64,000 nt of DNA from Ostrinia nubilalis (GCF_963855985.1 NC_087095.1:2490001-2554000), one strand, 5' to 3'. Positions 21,666-32,855 are shown, counted from the stretch's first letter. The notes: generated by a model not told the origin, from the sequence alone. Program-made: numbers and translations.

Positions 21666-21677
21666 GCCAAATATCGG

Positions 21678-22129
21678 TGAGATTAAAAAATAACTAATAC
21701 AAATGATATTTAAAATAACCTATAAGAGTGACGACTGGTTACAACATGAGCACCATAGTATCTTAATGCATAAAACTAATTTCACAACTTTAACAATGAA
21801 AACGATAAAAATTCCCAAAAGGTAGGTAATTAAGAATGTGAAAGTTCAATGGTACTTAAATTAAAAGTAACTAGGTATTATATGAAAGTGAGAAAGCAGA
21901 CTTCAAATTTAATTTGATAGATTTATTGATAGAAACTTGTCAGAAGTTACCTATATCGGTGTTTACTATTATGGAACACGCAAACTTGTCAAATTATGCA
22001 AAAAAATATGCAAAAACAGAGTTTTTACGAACAAGAAAGTTAGGCCTAGGCGGCAAAGTTTATATATAGAATATAATAATATACTTAGAATAGAAACTTT
22101 ATTTTTATTGAATGTGATTTTTACTAAAG
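21678..22129. other. Unassigned stretch
   Basis: AT-rich. The open frame that starts at 21937 enters the LINE remnant downstream only by chance; its first 60 residues show no LINE motif. Confidence 0.35.
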
Positions 22130-22600
22130 GACAAACAGGTGGTCTAGTAACCTCACCCTGTCCTCACGTTCTGTGGTACTGTCCTTTGTATGAAGACCTG
22201 CGGTGGAAAATGCTGAGCGGGATAGCACTCTCCGAGGGTTACGGTCCTGCATGGTACCCGGGTCTGGTTAGCTCGGAGGCGAACTTCGCGCGGCTGCGAG
22301 AGTTCGCGCACGCGTGGCACAGGAGGAGAAATAGTTCGACGCCTAGCTGCCACGCACTGGAGTGCCAACGTATGAGTAGAGTCCATGCCCCAGAAAGGGG
22401 AGAGTGGCAAAGAGGGACAAATGGACGAAGAATAAAGAACTTGTAGAGAGTCAAGCATTGCGCGCGGTGGAGTGCAATCTGCCCTAGGTAGCCGCAATTC
22501 CGCGTGCATCTTTCAAGATTCGGCCACAATAACCGCGGGTTGTTATGGCCATGGGTGGTGGTGGGATTTGTCCTCTTCTTCTATATTTGAGTCAGAACCC
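22130..22600 (+). mobile_element. 5'-truncated R1-like LINE 3' end
   Basis: Positions 22130-22446 encode SPCPHVLWYCPLYEDLRWKM and SSEANFARLREFAHAWHRRR. This is the pattern seen after the reverse transcriptase in R1-like insect non-LTR elements (CPLYxDLR followed by a region ending FAHAWH). The stop is at 22444-22446, then about 150 bases of GC-rich 3' UTR (AACCGCGGGTTGTTATGGCC). The catalytic domains are missing. The clade is inferred from these residues only. Confidence 0.6.
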
Positions 22601-23488
22601 TGGTGCCAACGTCAATATACAGTTAGTGCCTTACTTCCTGTAATGCAGATTTTGAAAATGTGACATGGCCGTTTCGCTCTCGTTATATCTACGTAGGTAA
22701 GGTAAAAATGTATCAATATTCATATTTCTTTGTAAATAAAACAGTTTTTGTAGTAACGAAACGCCCGAAACCACATATTTTGACTAAGGTATAGAGTTAG
22801 AAACTTGGCGACACTATCACAACCTATTAAATAATGTTCAATATGAATTTGGCTCTTCGTGTTGTAAAATCACGTTTTTGTTGACTCAAGCTTATCTACT
22901 CTATTAAATTTAATTCCTATATAGACTCAAGCATATTCATTCACACTATTAAAATTTCAGCTGATCGAGCACATTTCAAACCCGATAACCATGGCTAAAT
23001 CGATCCATAATAACGATAAACGTTGCCCATAGAGAAGTTAACGAGGCTAAGAATTGGTCGGAGCTTAATTTCACGGCTTGTAGGCGAACCGTTCGATTAT
23101 TTGATGTTTATGCCGACGGTACGAGACGGTCAACAAATTAAGGATAAGGGACACGTATTACGGAATTAATGTGGACATTCCCATTGTGTTGGTCTTCATG
23201 ACTTCCTAATAGGTTTTAGACGTAGCAACTACTAAAATCGTATACTTTGACATTTTTTTCCTAAAATAGGAAAGCTATGTGTATATGCAAACGGATATTG
23301 AATTGTGAAAGTAGCTCTGTGTATCTACTGTTTCGGTTACCTGTCACAATTAAACCACTAAAACAAATTAGATGAAAATGTTGTATGGAGATAGAGTTGG
23401 AGACACTGGGAACAATAGGACATAATATCCCAAAAATCACTCTAATAGAGGGATAGGAGAAGTATTAGGTGTGTAAATAAATAGTTTA
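22601..23488. other. Unassigned stretch
   Basis: No gene called. If the exon at 23489-23630 is real, this would hold its 3' UTR; I see no convincing AATAAA close to the stop on the minus strand. Confidence 0.3.
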
Positions 23489-23630
23489 TCATTCCATCTC
23501 GAAATCATTAATGCTATAGATCGTGCCATCCACGAAAACGCCCTCCACCAATTTTTGGCCGAGGGAAGCGCGGGGTGCGGGGAGTTTGATCCGAGCAATC
23601 CGAGCGTCATTATTGTAGTGTGCGTGTGCA
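23489..23630 (-). CDS. Candidate terminal coding exon of a minus-strand host gene
   Basis: The frame ending in TGA at 23489-23491 reads AHAHYNNDARIARIKLPAPR, then ASLGQKLVEGVFVDGTIYSI and NDFEME. About 62% of third codon positions are G or C in a region that is overall near 37% GC, which favours this frame over the other open minus frame. An AG lies immediately before it (minus strand, 23632-23631), but the pyrimidine tract is poor. A better acceptor 26 bases upstream leads to an early stop. The first base would complete an AG-T serine codon if joined to the exon at 53823-53869. I do not recognise the protein. Confidence 0.35.
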
Positions 23631-24219
23631 CTCATGGATAATTTAGCGTGTACTTACTGATAACACTCAAACATTAGCGAAAGAATGATGGAGCGCGTCT
23701 TCGGGAATGGCACCTAATAAAATATTTTTGAAAAGAGGCCTCGCGAGTAGTTAAGTTAATGTTGTAGACCGAAAAAGGAGGCGAAGCCGCTTGTAAAAGG
23801 ACAATGATCAAAAGTGGTCCAAATGTCCACCACCAATGAGACCTATATTGGCTTATAGTCCATTAAACAGACATTAACTTTCAATATGGGACGAAAAAAA
23901 AATAAGCTGTCAGTAAAAAGTTATGACTGTATGAAAAATTGTAGTAGTTTACGCGCTAATCTCAGGAACTACTGGTCCGATTTGAAAAATTATTTTTGTT
24001 ATGGATAGCTCATTTATAAAGGATGGTTTTAGGTTATATAACATCACCCTACAACCAATAGGGGCGGAGCAGCGATCACCCGACCATAATGACCGGAAAG
24101 GCACTAGACATCCAAACTATTTTTTTTTCTTTTAGCGAGAACCTAACACGGCACCCTAAGCGTCATGACATAACATGCATAGATTAGTCCAAAATGTGCG
24201 ATGGATAGAATGATATCAA

Positions 24220-25141
24220 TAGAGATGAGACGTATTTACTAGAACAGATCCACACACTAGGTATTTTACAGTACTAAGTGGCACCTATTCCAATTTTTAA
24301 AATACTTGATCCACCTAGTATTTTTTAAATTACACGATTTCCGACCCTACCATCAAAGTAATAGAGGTTATTATTGCATAATCCGTAGTCGTGTATTACG
24401 CGCACCGCGTATTTCTCGCTAAGTATTTTTTAAATTACACGATTTCCGACCCTACCATCAAAGTAATAGAGGTTATTATTGCATAATCCGTAGTCGTGTA
24501 TTACGCGCACCGCGTATTTCTCGCTAAGCTTATGTGCGAACGTAGAGATTCACTCCGTCTCTGTCTGACAAACAAATTTGAGCGCAGGCAGGTGTGAGAT
24601 AGGAATAGGTGTTTGATGTATTACGTAATTTAAACTCTATTTGTACACAGATAAGGTTTTGAATATTTTAATTTTTGTTCTCTCTCATCCAGCTCACTCC
24701 TTGTTGACTAGCCGGTAAAAAACCAGTTTTTATTCTTCCGACAGGTTTGTTTTGGTTTGTTGTCACGCGTCCGTGATAATTGCATAAATAAAAAATAGAA
24801 AAAAATATGTAAATATTTTTATGAAATTGATATCTTTTAAATACGCCAACTTTTAAGTTGACAGTCCTAAGCCTGTTGAAGTATGAAGGGAGGATATCAA
24901 TCAATCAACAACCAGCAAAAACATTATTATTCAATTTCAAATTGCATTATTAATACTACGAGTGGATCTTTTCAAAGAAAATTGTATTTTAAAGTCATAA
25001 TACGTGGATTAGTCCGCACTAGTCGCGTCAAGTATGGTAAATTACTACGTACTAAGTGGAACAGGTATTTGGATCACGTATTAATAAATACTTAGAATAG
25101 GTGCACCTAGTATCAAATTTACCTAGTATAACCCATCTCTA
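24220..25141. mobile_element. 922-bp hAT-type element
   Basis: Exact 8-bp duplications GATATCAA at 24212-24219 and 25142-25149. Tips TAGAGATGAG and TAGAGATGGG (complement). Tip and TSD length match those of the element at 14216-15380, but the interior is unrelated and lacks the CCGGATA words. No transposase frame. Confidence 0.8.
24317..24526. repeat. Exact 2 x 105-bp tandem duplication
   Basis: 24317-24421 and 24422-24526 are identical as far as I can read, starting AGTATTTTTTAAATTACACG and ending TTTCTCGCTA. Either a very recent duplication inside the hAT-type element or an assembly duplication. Confidence 0.85.
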
Positions 25142-25336
25142 GATATCAAGAACATTTTTCGTATGAAAAGGTACAAAACATGACTTTTCATTCAGTCATA
25201 ACTTTTTACTGACAGCATATTTTTGATTGCGGTTTGGTTATAATGAATCAGTATTTAGTAGACTATTTTACTACATAGGTCTCGTTAGTGGTGGACATTT
25301 GGACCACACTCCATACATTTTTGGTCATTGTCCTTT

Positions 25337-25892
25337 AGTTCCAAATTGAACTAAGACATGTCCACTCTATTCCACCGCCTCTCTCCTGTAGACTTTAGCG
25401 CTCTATCCCGTAATTATCTGACGCTTAGATTAATTTATAAGGACACCGGGATAATATTAATACCGGGCCCATTCTCTATTTCTCGAGCTAATAGAGATGG
25501 CTGTTGAACGAAATTGTTTCTTATATTGCTTATTAAGCTAGGTGAGAACTTAGTTAAGGGCAAAGTGGGTAGCGGGTCGCCTTTAGGCTTTAATGACATA
25601 GTTAAAAGTTGAAAGTCTAAATTAATAGTTGTATTGTAAATGAGTATTTTATTTGAGCAATATTTTAGTATCTCATTGTCATAATAATATTATATTACTT
25701 CCAGTTTGTTTAAAGACCTTTATTTACGCAATATGTATGTACGAGTAAAATTAGACCGAAACATTACATTATACACAAAAAGTTAATAGAGATAATTAAG
25801 TTAGCGTTCGAACAAAACAACAAAAGCAAAACTGCAATTTTTTGTAGCAAACTTGCATCCTTTTGACAAAGTAAAAGCGGATAAGTAAGTAC
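25337..25892. other. Unassigned stretch
   Basis: Nothing identified. Confidence 0.3.
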
Positions 25893-25965
25893 TTTTTTAT
25901 CCATAACGAGGAAGCTCTTGGCCTGCATCTCACTTGATGGAAAGTGACTTTCAGGAAGCGAAGCG
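25893..25965 (-). mobile_element. SINE 3'-tail fragment (minus)
   Basis: Poly-T then ATCCATAACGAGGAAGCTC and GGCCTGCATCTCAC, the reverse of the SINE tail at 29600-29670. Head and body are missing. Confidence 0.6.
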
Positions 25966-25990
25966 ATCTTCAACCGAAATCTTAATTTGT

Positions 25991-26075
25991 TTTTGTCCAC
26001 AACGAGGAAGCTCTTGGCCTGTATCTTACCTGATGGTGAGTGATGATCAGGCCGAAGGTGGAAGCGAATTAGAGA
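25991..26075 (-). mobile_element. Second SINE 3'-tail fragment (minus)
   Basis: Again TTTTTGTCCACAACGAGGAAG and CTCTTGGCCTGTATCTTACC, continuing to GGCCGAAGGTGGAAGCGA. It is longer and closer to the 29.6-kb copy than its neighbour, so two independent truncated insertions or a local duplication. Confidence 0.6.
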
Positions 26076-26249
26076 GCACTTATCCAACTAAATTAAATTC
26101 CAGAAGTCAAAAACATAATAATAAGTATGCCAAGTTATTAAACGCAATACACACTTTGTAATTATTAACCTACTTATCAGATAGGCTCAATTAAAATAAA
26201 ATTTTTCAATGTCAATTGAGATGAGGCGCCGCTTGATGTTTATTGGGAA

Positions 26250-26336
26250 CTACATAATATACGCGAACAATAATACGGCCGTCAGAGTTACGTTCAGCAG
26301 AGGATACGCTGGGGCTATGAAAATGGCGTTTGAAAA
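26250..26336 (-). CDS. Candidate terminal exon with hydrophobic C terminus (minus)
   Basis: A strong acceptor (pyrimidine-rich run ending CCAATTTTCAG, AG at 26338-26337) precedes the frame FSNAIFIAPAYPLLNV then TLTAVLLFAYIM and a stop at 26250-26252. The hydrophobic tail resembles a GPI-attachment signal or a C-terminal membrane anchor. G or C occupies just over half of third positions. Joined to the exon at 53823-53869 in its third frame, the reading frame stays open. Another minus frame through the same exon is also open for 40 codons but is less GC-rich at third positions. The plus strand has an overlapping 43-codon frame. Function unknown. Confidence 0.35.
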   Translation of the reverse strand, partial: FSNAIFIAPAYPLLNVTLTAVLLFAYIM

Positions 26337-27406
26337 CTGAAAATTGGCCGAAAAATAAGACCGATAAAACAGCTCACAACGAGCTATGGGCTCTTTAAAA
26401 CAGCAACACATCGCTATTCGCCAGCCAGCAACATTGTCTTATGGCCATTTTAAAACGCATTTTAACACTATTTAACTTTTTTTTGTGAACGCTGAAACTT
26501 GTTAGCAGGGTTACCAAAGGGAAGGTTTTCCGTCCCTTTTAGTTCTACACTGTACTAAAAAGTATCTGACATTGATTGCAATTTTTTCTGTTTAGCCCGA
26601 ACTTTACTAACAAAAGAGCCTTACGGCATTACACTGTGACATGCAATATAGTATTGATTATTGAGTATTAAATTCGCCTTTTATACCAATTTATACGGAA
26701 TTAAAGAATAAATAATTAAAAAGTCGTAAGCTCATTAATCAAAATTGTGTCTGTATTAATAATTGCAAAACGCACTTCTCGTGGCCATACCATAACAGAT
26801 GACCGGGTAACGGAAGCCTTTTTGAAAACAAATCCATTTGCTAAAAACCCGGTCCATTACCATGATTTATTCAATTATTCAATAACAAATGTATTATTTG
26901 TGCTTTTTCTTTTCGGAAACATAGAAAAGAGCTTTTTCGTTGTCAACGCCGTCAAAGCTCTCACGATAAGGGATTTTGTCAGTCGACAAATGAACCGAGC
27001 TTATTTCAGATTTGATATTTCTAATCTAAATTTAATTTGACCTTCGCAAAGGAGTTACTTAATTATTTCTGGAGGAGTATTATGTAATAACATTAGGGTT
27101 TCTAAGTATATTTATCTTATCTTGAGAAATTTCGTATTGTAATTTTAAGGACAAGGCTACACTATGTTTTCTGTGACGTCATCTCTATTTGAGAACCCGT
27201 TTACTCTATCTTTTGTTTTGCGACTGATATGTACTTACGAGAAGATGACCAAAAGCTGTAACTAGATGAAAAAAAAAAACGGCATTGTTTAAGAGAGAGA
27301 GAAAAATAAAAACGATTCTTAATGAGTGAAATGATTTGGAGGGCAATTCAATTGAATGCTGTGTTTTTGTACATATTGATGGGGACCAGTGATTCCGAGA
27401 TTAGCC
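26337..27406. other. Unassigned, possibly intronic
   Basis: The 97-codon plus frame at 26747-27040 has no recognisable motif and low third-position GC; I regard it as chance. Confidence 0.3.
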
Positions 27407-27468
27407 GGTTAGTAGCGGCCTGCATCCAGCACCTTCTTGCAATATTTACGAGTTCATCTGTTCACCTT
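27407..27468 (-). mobile_element. Short RTE fragment (minus)
   Basis: Contains GTAGCGGCCTGCATCCAGCA and CACCTT, the complement of the RTE segment encoding RRWMQAA in other copies. No tail is present. Confidence 0.6.
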
Positions 27469-28750
27469 GTGTGTGTAAAAACAACATTATTCTTAGTAAA
27501 TATATTTAATTATCTTCTCCCTTATTTATTCACAGAAGATATTATATTTATGCCCAAAATTACCCGTTACAGAGTCAATTTCAGGGCGCCCTATAGATTA
27601 CTGCGCTTGGCAACCAAATTAACACCCTATCCCGTCGTTATTTGGCCCATTTTCCCTCGGCTTACCATTAATTTTCACTTTATAAGACTGTAATGGTATA
27701 ATAACTCATATTTAGTAAGGTAACTTGGAATTAAAGCTGTTTAATACGAAGATATTTTATTAAGTCTAGTAATTAATGTCTTGTCCTCATTTACTTTACA
27801 TCTTTATGCAAGTTTACTGCTGTAATTAAGCTCAAATTTCATATTGATGGTTTTAGCTTAATAATACCTTAGTTTACAGACCATTTGGATTACGAGTAGA
27901 AACCCTATACTCTTTTTTCTCAACTTCCGTCGTTTTGTGTAAAATTTTCAATTTTAAACATTCGTATTCGTGATTCCGGACAACAATCCAAAGTCTTTGT
28001 CCTCACTGTGCTTAGGCATACGATAGGTTAAACATACAACCAGGCCTGTTCATCTCCGCGAGTTTGCATCGAAAACAAAACACGCGCGACTACACCTCCT
28101 GAGATAACTAATCGACAGGACAATCACGAGCGAGCATTGACGCACGCTGGTGTATTCTTCACCCATTTGCATTCTAGAGACAGTAAACTATGTATGTAAA
28201 AACAGTTGTGTAATTATAACTGTGCAGTATTTCAACTGCCTGAATAATAATAGAAACACAAAATATAGTTCATGCTTATTCATGTATTTCCTCCGCCATT
28301 TTCCGCAGTTTGGCACCTCACGTCACACATCATTTTACCGAAGTCAGCCCTAGGACTTCTCAGGCTCTGATTGAGTTTAACGCTAGACCTATAACTAACA
28401 CCCGAATCATTAACCTACCAGCTAAATATACAACTTGGCTGTTTGTTTTTTGGCTGAAAAAGTACTGTGACAAAAATAAACTTCCAAACAAAGAGTTTCG
28501 CACTTACTCCGACAGCGGCCACACCAAATCCATGTTCACGTCGAAAACAATACGTGGAGTTGTCTGTACATTCAAATTAATTAATCTCACTTTTGTTCAC
28601 CGGTATAAGGTTGGAATTGCCTTACTCCTAACTATTTTAGAACGATTACAATTCTTGGTATTTGGTGGTTTGAAAAGATCTGTATTAAATAGTAAACAAA
28701 AGTTCAATGAAGAGCATGTGACTTTCATCTTCTAAATGCATAGAGTCTTA
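27469..28750. other. Unassigned; two longish unexplained open frames
   Basis: Plus-strand frames 27322-27693 (entering from the RTE fragment) and 28310-28735 (141 codons) show no known domain, no GC-rich third positions and no nearby splice or start context. The second ends just before the MITE at 28751. In DNA of this composition one such frame per window is expected by chance. Confidence 0.35.
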
Positions 28751-28896
28751 CGCCAGTATTCACAAACATTACTATGAGGTCTCACAGTGCGCGTGGACGC
28801 ACAGGGTGACACACGAACCAATCACAGAGCTCTTTTCGACGCTGTGCGTTCGATTTGCTGCTTCACTTAAGCAATCATCGTTTGTAAATACGGGCG
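28751..28896. mobile_element. 146-bp MITE (CGCCCGTATTC family), TTA duplication
   Basis: TTA at 28748-28750 and 28897-28899. Ends CGCCAGTATTCACAAACATT and the complement of TTTGTAAATACGGGCG. Same length and internal order as 49819-49964. Interior words include GGTCTCACAGTGCGCGTGGA and GCTGTGCGTTCGATTTGCTG. Confidence 0.8.
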
Positions 28897-29599
28897 TTAA
28901 TCCTTTACTAATAAAAAATATACGCTCATTGAACAATGTTTTAAAGTGACTTTCATTATGGAATTATAATTTTAAAACAGTGTTCAACTGTTTATTAGTA
29001 TGGGGGTAGAAGTATAGAGTTTAAACCATTTTTCCGTACCTATATTAACTGTTTTTCCATTGCTCATATTACATTTTCATCTATGATTGTCTGTCTTGTT
29101 CATAAACCATTTGGTAGTTGATTCATAAATACAATCTATTTAACAGATTTTAATTTGATAAACGACCAAGACTTTCTTAGAAAAGGTATACCTATTTCTT
29201 ATTTCTATAGTAACTTCAGATTAGCCATTGCTTTTCAGAATCCACTATACAAATCTCTAGGATTATTTTCTACGCATTTAAATAAACATTGAATAGAGTA
29301 CGCAGTAATTGAAATGAATATAGAGGTCAGAAAAACCGAGTCTTGAAAATCATTATCAATCTGGAATTTGAAAGCTAAATGTATTAGGTTAGGTACTTTC
29401 TGAAGTAGGTACCAATAATTACTGCGAATTATGTTTAAAAATAAATAAAATAATAAATAAATCTTGTTTTATTTATAAGTCTAATGCAAAACTGCCACCG
29501 ACCCGCCGGGTTGAATCGTCGACTTTTGACATTATCAAAAGTCGAAATAAAGCTGCCGATACTAAGCCACTGGGCTGTCGGCGGGCTTAATAAACTGTC
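28897..29599. other. Unassigned; fragment of a GCCCGCCGACAGCCC repeat at right end
   Basis: Positions 29565-29590 contain CTGTCGGCGGGCTTA, complementary to AAGCCCGCCGACAGCCCGG near 63681 and similar to 37018-37045. No gene. Confidence 0.35.
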
Positions 29600-29925
29600 T
29601 TTTTTTTATCCACAACGAGGAAGCTCTTGGCCTGTATCTCACCTGATGGTAAGTGACGATCAGGTCGAAGGTGGAAGCGAGCTTCACTCGGAATCCACAA
29701 CCACGGACGAACTGGTTATCTTACCTCTAACTGTCGGAACAGAATAATGCTGTTAACATTGTTGTTATGGCGACAGACTTAAGTAAGATGGTGGTAGCTA
29801 GCCAGGCGGACTTAGAACAAGCCCTACCACCAACCAAACCGAACAGAAAAATCTGCCCCCACTAGGAATCGAACCCGGGACCTCTGCGTCTGAAGCAGGT
29901 GGTCTTACCACTAGACCACAGAGGC
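29600..29925 (-). mobile_element. tRNA-derived SINE, apparently full length (minus)
   Basis: Read on the minus strand: a tRNA-like head (29925 down to 29855), then GTTCGGTTTGGTTGGTGGTA, a body, and the 3' module CAGGTGAGATACAGGCCAAG ending in an A-rich tail (29600-29608 on the plus strand as T). The same 3' module recurs alone at 25893, 25991 and 34234. Transcribed by Pol III in this class of element and mobilised by a LINE partner. Confidence 0.75.
29855..29925 (-). pseudogene. tRNA-like SINE head with A and B boxes
   Basis: Seven acceptor pairs (GCCTCTG with TGGGGGC, three of them wobble), a D arm GGTC/GACC around TAGTGGTAA, an anticodon loop TTCAGAC (CAG if read literally), and the B box GGTTCGATTCC. 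A CAG tRNA should be tRNA-Leu with a long variable arm, which is absent. The sequence also continues into the SINE body, so it is not counted as a functional tRNA gene. Confidence 0.65.
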
Positions 29926-30012
29926 GGTTAAATTAAATCTACTACCTACTTTAAAACTGTCACTACTAAGTTTGTTTCTACTACACGTGGCGATAAAATA
30001 CACTATCTCTTT

Positions 30013-30014
<2 letters not shown>

Positions 30015-30054
<40 letters not shown>
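30015..30054. repeat. (CT)n microsatellite
   Basis: About twenty uninterrupted CT dinucleotides. Confidence 0.95.
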
Positions 30055-30056
<2 letters not shown>

Positions 30057-30089
30057 TCCTCGATCATTTATAAATCTTTTAATCTGTCC

Positions 30090-30216
30090 TGATAGTGGTA
30101 GCAGGAAGGCGCTTGATGCAGGCCGCCACCAACCGGCCATTGTGGATGTCATTTGGGGAGGCCTATGTTTAGCATAGTGGACGTTCTATGGCTGAAATGA
30201 TGTTGATTATGATGAT
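30090..30216 (+). mobile_element. RTE 3' end, (ATG)n subtype
   Basis: GTAGCAGGAAGGCGCTTGAT through GGAGGCCTATGTT and GGACGTTCTATGGCTGAAAT, ending in a decayed ATG-rich tail. Severely 5'-truncated. Confidence 0.75.
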
Positions 30217-30254
30217 GAATCTATCCTGAAGCTATTCAAAGCCCTTTTAGTTTA

Positions 30255-30392
30255 GGGCTGATTTTTCAATCGTGGGATAACTTTTAACTGAAGAACAAAC
30301 TTGTCATTTTGACAAATTGCCCATACTGAAACTGTCAATGTGCCAAACTTATTCTTCAGTTAAAAGTTATCCGACGATTGCAAAATCAGCCC
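30255..30392. mobile_element. 138-bp hairpin MITE with TTA duplication
   Basis: TTA at 30252-30254 and 30393-30395. Ends GGGCTGATTTTTCAATCGT and complement. The inverted repeat includes GGATAACTTTTAACTGAAGA and covers about 43 bases per side. Confidence 0.8.
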
Positions 30393-30395
30393 TTA

Positions 30396-31453
30396 ATCGG
30401 ATAAACAAATTCACATTTTTACCCTGTAAGACCAAAATAGACTTGCAATATTATCACATTTATGTAAAACCAACAAAACACTAATGACAGCATGGCTAGT
30501 CATTAAAACACAACCATTATAGTTGTCGGCATGCGTTTTGACACGTGACAGTGTGAAACCGCCCTATATTTTCTTTTGCCCTTAAACTTTTGACAGGTAA
30601 TTACTGGCTTGAACCCGAGTCTTAAACCCTACCGAAATTTACCACAGCCCTCTTCAAACGATATGCAACTTTACCTTTTTGAGTTAAGGTTTAGTTTTGC
30701 ACAGTAATGAAAGCCTCCGAAATTGTATGGTGTAGGGGTATGCACGGTATAATCGCGTGACTGTGGTTTATTATGTTATTTATTAGGCTTTAATACGTTT
30801 TCAATGAGAAAATATTTTCTGAGGGTCTCACTCCAGCCAGGTCAAATTTTATTATGAAAGGAAATTCAGCATTCTAAGAGGTTTATAAATTATTTAAAAG
30901 AATATTTAGGAGTGTTTATAAATTATATAGGCAAAAATTCTCACCCGTATGTTCGTTTCTACTATTGCACAAAGGCCTCCCCCTAGTAAAGGTTCACTCA
31001 TACCTATGTATTTAATTTAAATACGAACTATGAACTTGTAGCATTGATGTGATGAGAGTAAAACTATGTTTTGTTGCAAGTGGAGCACTTGCGGTCTAAA
31101 AATGTAAACCTTTATAAATCATTCGTTCTAACTGACATGACAGATGTAATAAAAACATGCAATTTAAAGTTCTTTTTAGGGTTTTTTTGTTACAAAATAG
31201 CATATAATTACAACTAAATAAGATTTGTGTTTACGTTGATATGCTGTCGTCTGTCTAAAAGTTTATTTTCTAATACAAACGTCCGTTAAAAGTATTTTGT
31301 GAAACTCTTTACAGGAAAGGTCAAAGTTTGTATGAAAACCTGTGAAAACTCGTTGTTCTAAAGTAAAGGCACTTTGGCATTTCGACTTATAAATAGAAAC
31401 AAAGATTCAACATATTTTTGGAAATACCGAGCAAGGAAAAGTTTAAAAACTAA
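30396..31453. other. Unassigned stretch
   Basis: No gene or clear element found. Confidence 0.3.
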
Positions 31454-32217
31454 CGCCCGTATTTCCAAACGATATACAGGGTGGAAACGTTAAGTGATCT
31501 CAGTCGATTATTTCTAAACTATACAAGATATCGAAAAACTGATTACTGATTCTGATAGTGCTTCACAAGCTCTTTCAAACGGTACCAATAATAAGTTACA
31601 TAATAAACTGAATCTATCCGAAAATTCAATGTTTCCAGCTTCCATACATTTAGTAAAACCACATAATATTAAAAACTATACAAAATATTCAAAAACTGGT
31701 TACTGATCCTGAAAGTGCTTCACGAGCTCTATCCAACGATACCAATAATAGGTTATAAAATAAACTGGATCCATCCGAAAATTTAATGTTTCCATCTTCC
31801 ATACATTTAGTACAGCCACAGTCATGGCACTCATGTCTTGATAATATTATAGCAAGTAAAGCCTAAAACCAACGTTGTCCATGAATAATTTTAAATAAGA
31901 ATGCAATTTGCGAGTTCATTTTAAGTGTTTATTATTTAATTAAAAAAAATACTTCAAATATTGTTTGGCTGGCATACATTTAGTATGGAGGCTGAAAACA
32001 TTTAATTTTCGGATAGATTCAGTTAATTCTGTAACCTATTATTGGTACCGTTGGATAGAGCTCGTGAAGCACTTTCAGGATCAGTAACCACTTTCTCGAT
32101 ATCTTGTATAGTTAAGAAATAATCGAATGAGATCACTTATCGTTTCCACCCTGTAGAGCTCTGTGATTGGTTCCACCCGCACTGTGAGACCTCATAGTAT
32201 GTTTGTGAATACGGGCG
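31454..32217. mobile_element. CGCCCGTATTC-family MITE split by a TA-element
   Basis: Outer ends CGCCCGTATTTCCAAACGA (31454) and the complement of GTTTGTGAATACGGGCG (ending 32217). Remaining right-hand sequence (AGAGCTCTGTGATTGGTTC) matches the reversed 28751 copy. About 45 bases expected next to the insertion point are missing, so insertion was accompanied or followed by a deletion. The flanking triplets (TAA, TTG) no longer match. Confidence 0.7.
31477..32153. mobile_element. 677-bp TA-flanked foldback with a duplicated arm
   Basis: TA on both sides; tips CAGGGTGGAAACGTTAAGTG and CAGGGTGGAAACGATAAGTG (complement), inverted repeat about 60 bases. The block 31533-31665 is repeated directly at 31690-31820 and once, inverted, at 31955-32100 (shared words TGCTTCACGAGCTCTATCCA and TTTAGTA). 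Mariner-type ends; no protein. Confidence 0.8.
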
Positions 32218-32750
32218 TTGGATTATTTGTATATTATTATCTAAGTTTACAGTAATGACAAAAACTAGCGCTAAGAGTCGCATCACAAACTAGATAACTT
32301 GAAAAAAATCTAGTCTTTTTTTGTGTTTGCTAAATGTTATCCAACAGTAAAAATATTTTGAAGGACTTATGGGTGAGTTTCTGATTGTAGTGGTTTTGAA
32401 AGAATAACGTAACCATAGTGTTATTAAAGGTTGAAGCAAAATTAGCGATCCGAACTCTACATTAGATCTTATGCAAAATATGATGAGTAAGCCGCTGTCG
32501 GATTTTAATTATGATAATGTATTATCTTAATCGAGCTTATGGCTTCATTTTCATTTCCATAATAATAACGATTCTAGGAACGTGTTAATGAAGGAAATTG
32601 TATATCACACAACGCGGCTTAATGATATGAGTTTGTAGTATTGTAATGATTGTTGTTTTAGATAAAGAGAGGTTGTTTATGTTTTATTAAACAGTGGAAA
32701 TCATCGGGAATTTTATTCAATTTTCACCACTGGTGGCACTTATGAACGTC
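32218..32750. other. Unassigned stretch
   Basis: Nothing identified. Confidence 0.3.
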
Positions 32751-32855
32751 AAATACAGTAAAAAAAGGTAGCCCTTATGGGGCACTTTACTCATGTCTCC
32801 TTCTTTTGGGCCCTACCAGCGCTTCGAGACAAATATGGCAAAAAATCTTCTCAGC

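Larger units (their letters stand above)
23795..25336. mobile_element. Diverged foldback element containing a hAT-type insertion
   Basis: 23795-23941 and 25180-25336 are imperfect inverted repeats. They share AAAGGACAATGA(T/C)CAAAA, GTGGTCCAAATGTCCACCAC and GCTGTCAGTAAAAAGTTATG. The left side also includes CTCAGGAACTACTGGTCCGA, a word I recognise from common lepidopteran repeats. The right side is separated from the left by the element at 24220-25141. Confidence 0.6.

Noticed and set aside
21937..22129. N-terminal part of the 169-codon frame as a LINE domain
   Set aside because: Only the part after about 22130 shows the CPLYEDLR-type sequence; the upstream part is AT-rich and unrelated.
28310..28735. 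141-codon plus frame as a host gene
   Set aside because: No domain, low third-position GC, ends next to a MITE; frames of this length are expected by chance in 64 kb.
29855..29925. Functional tRNA-Leu(CAG)
   Set aside because: No long variable arm, an anticodon-stem mismatch, and direct continuation into a SINE body.
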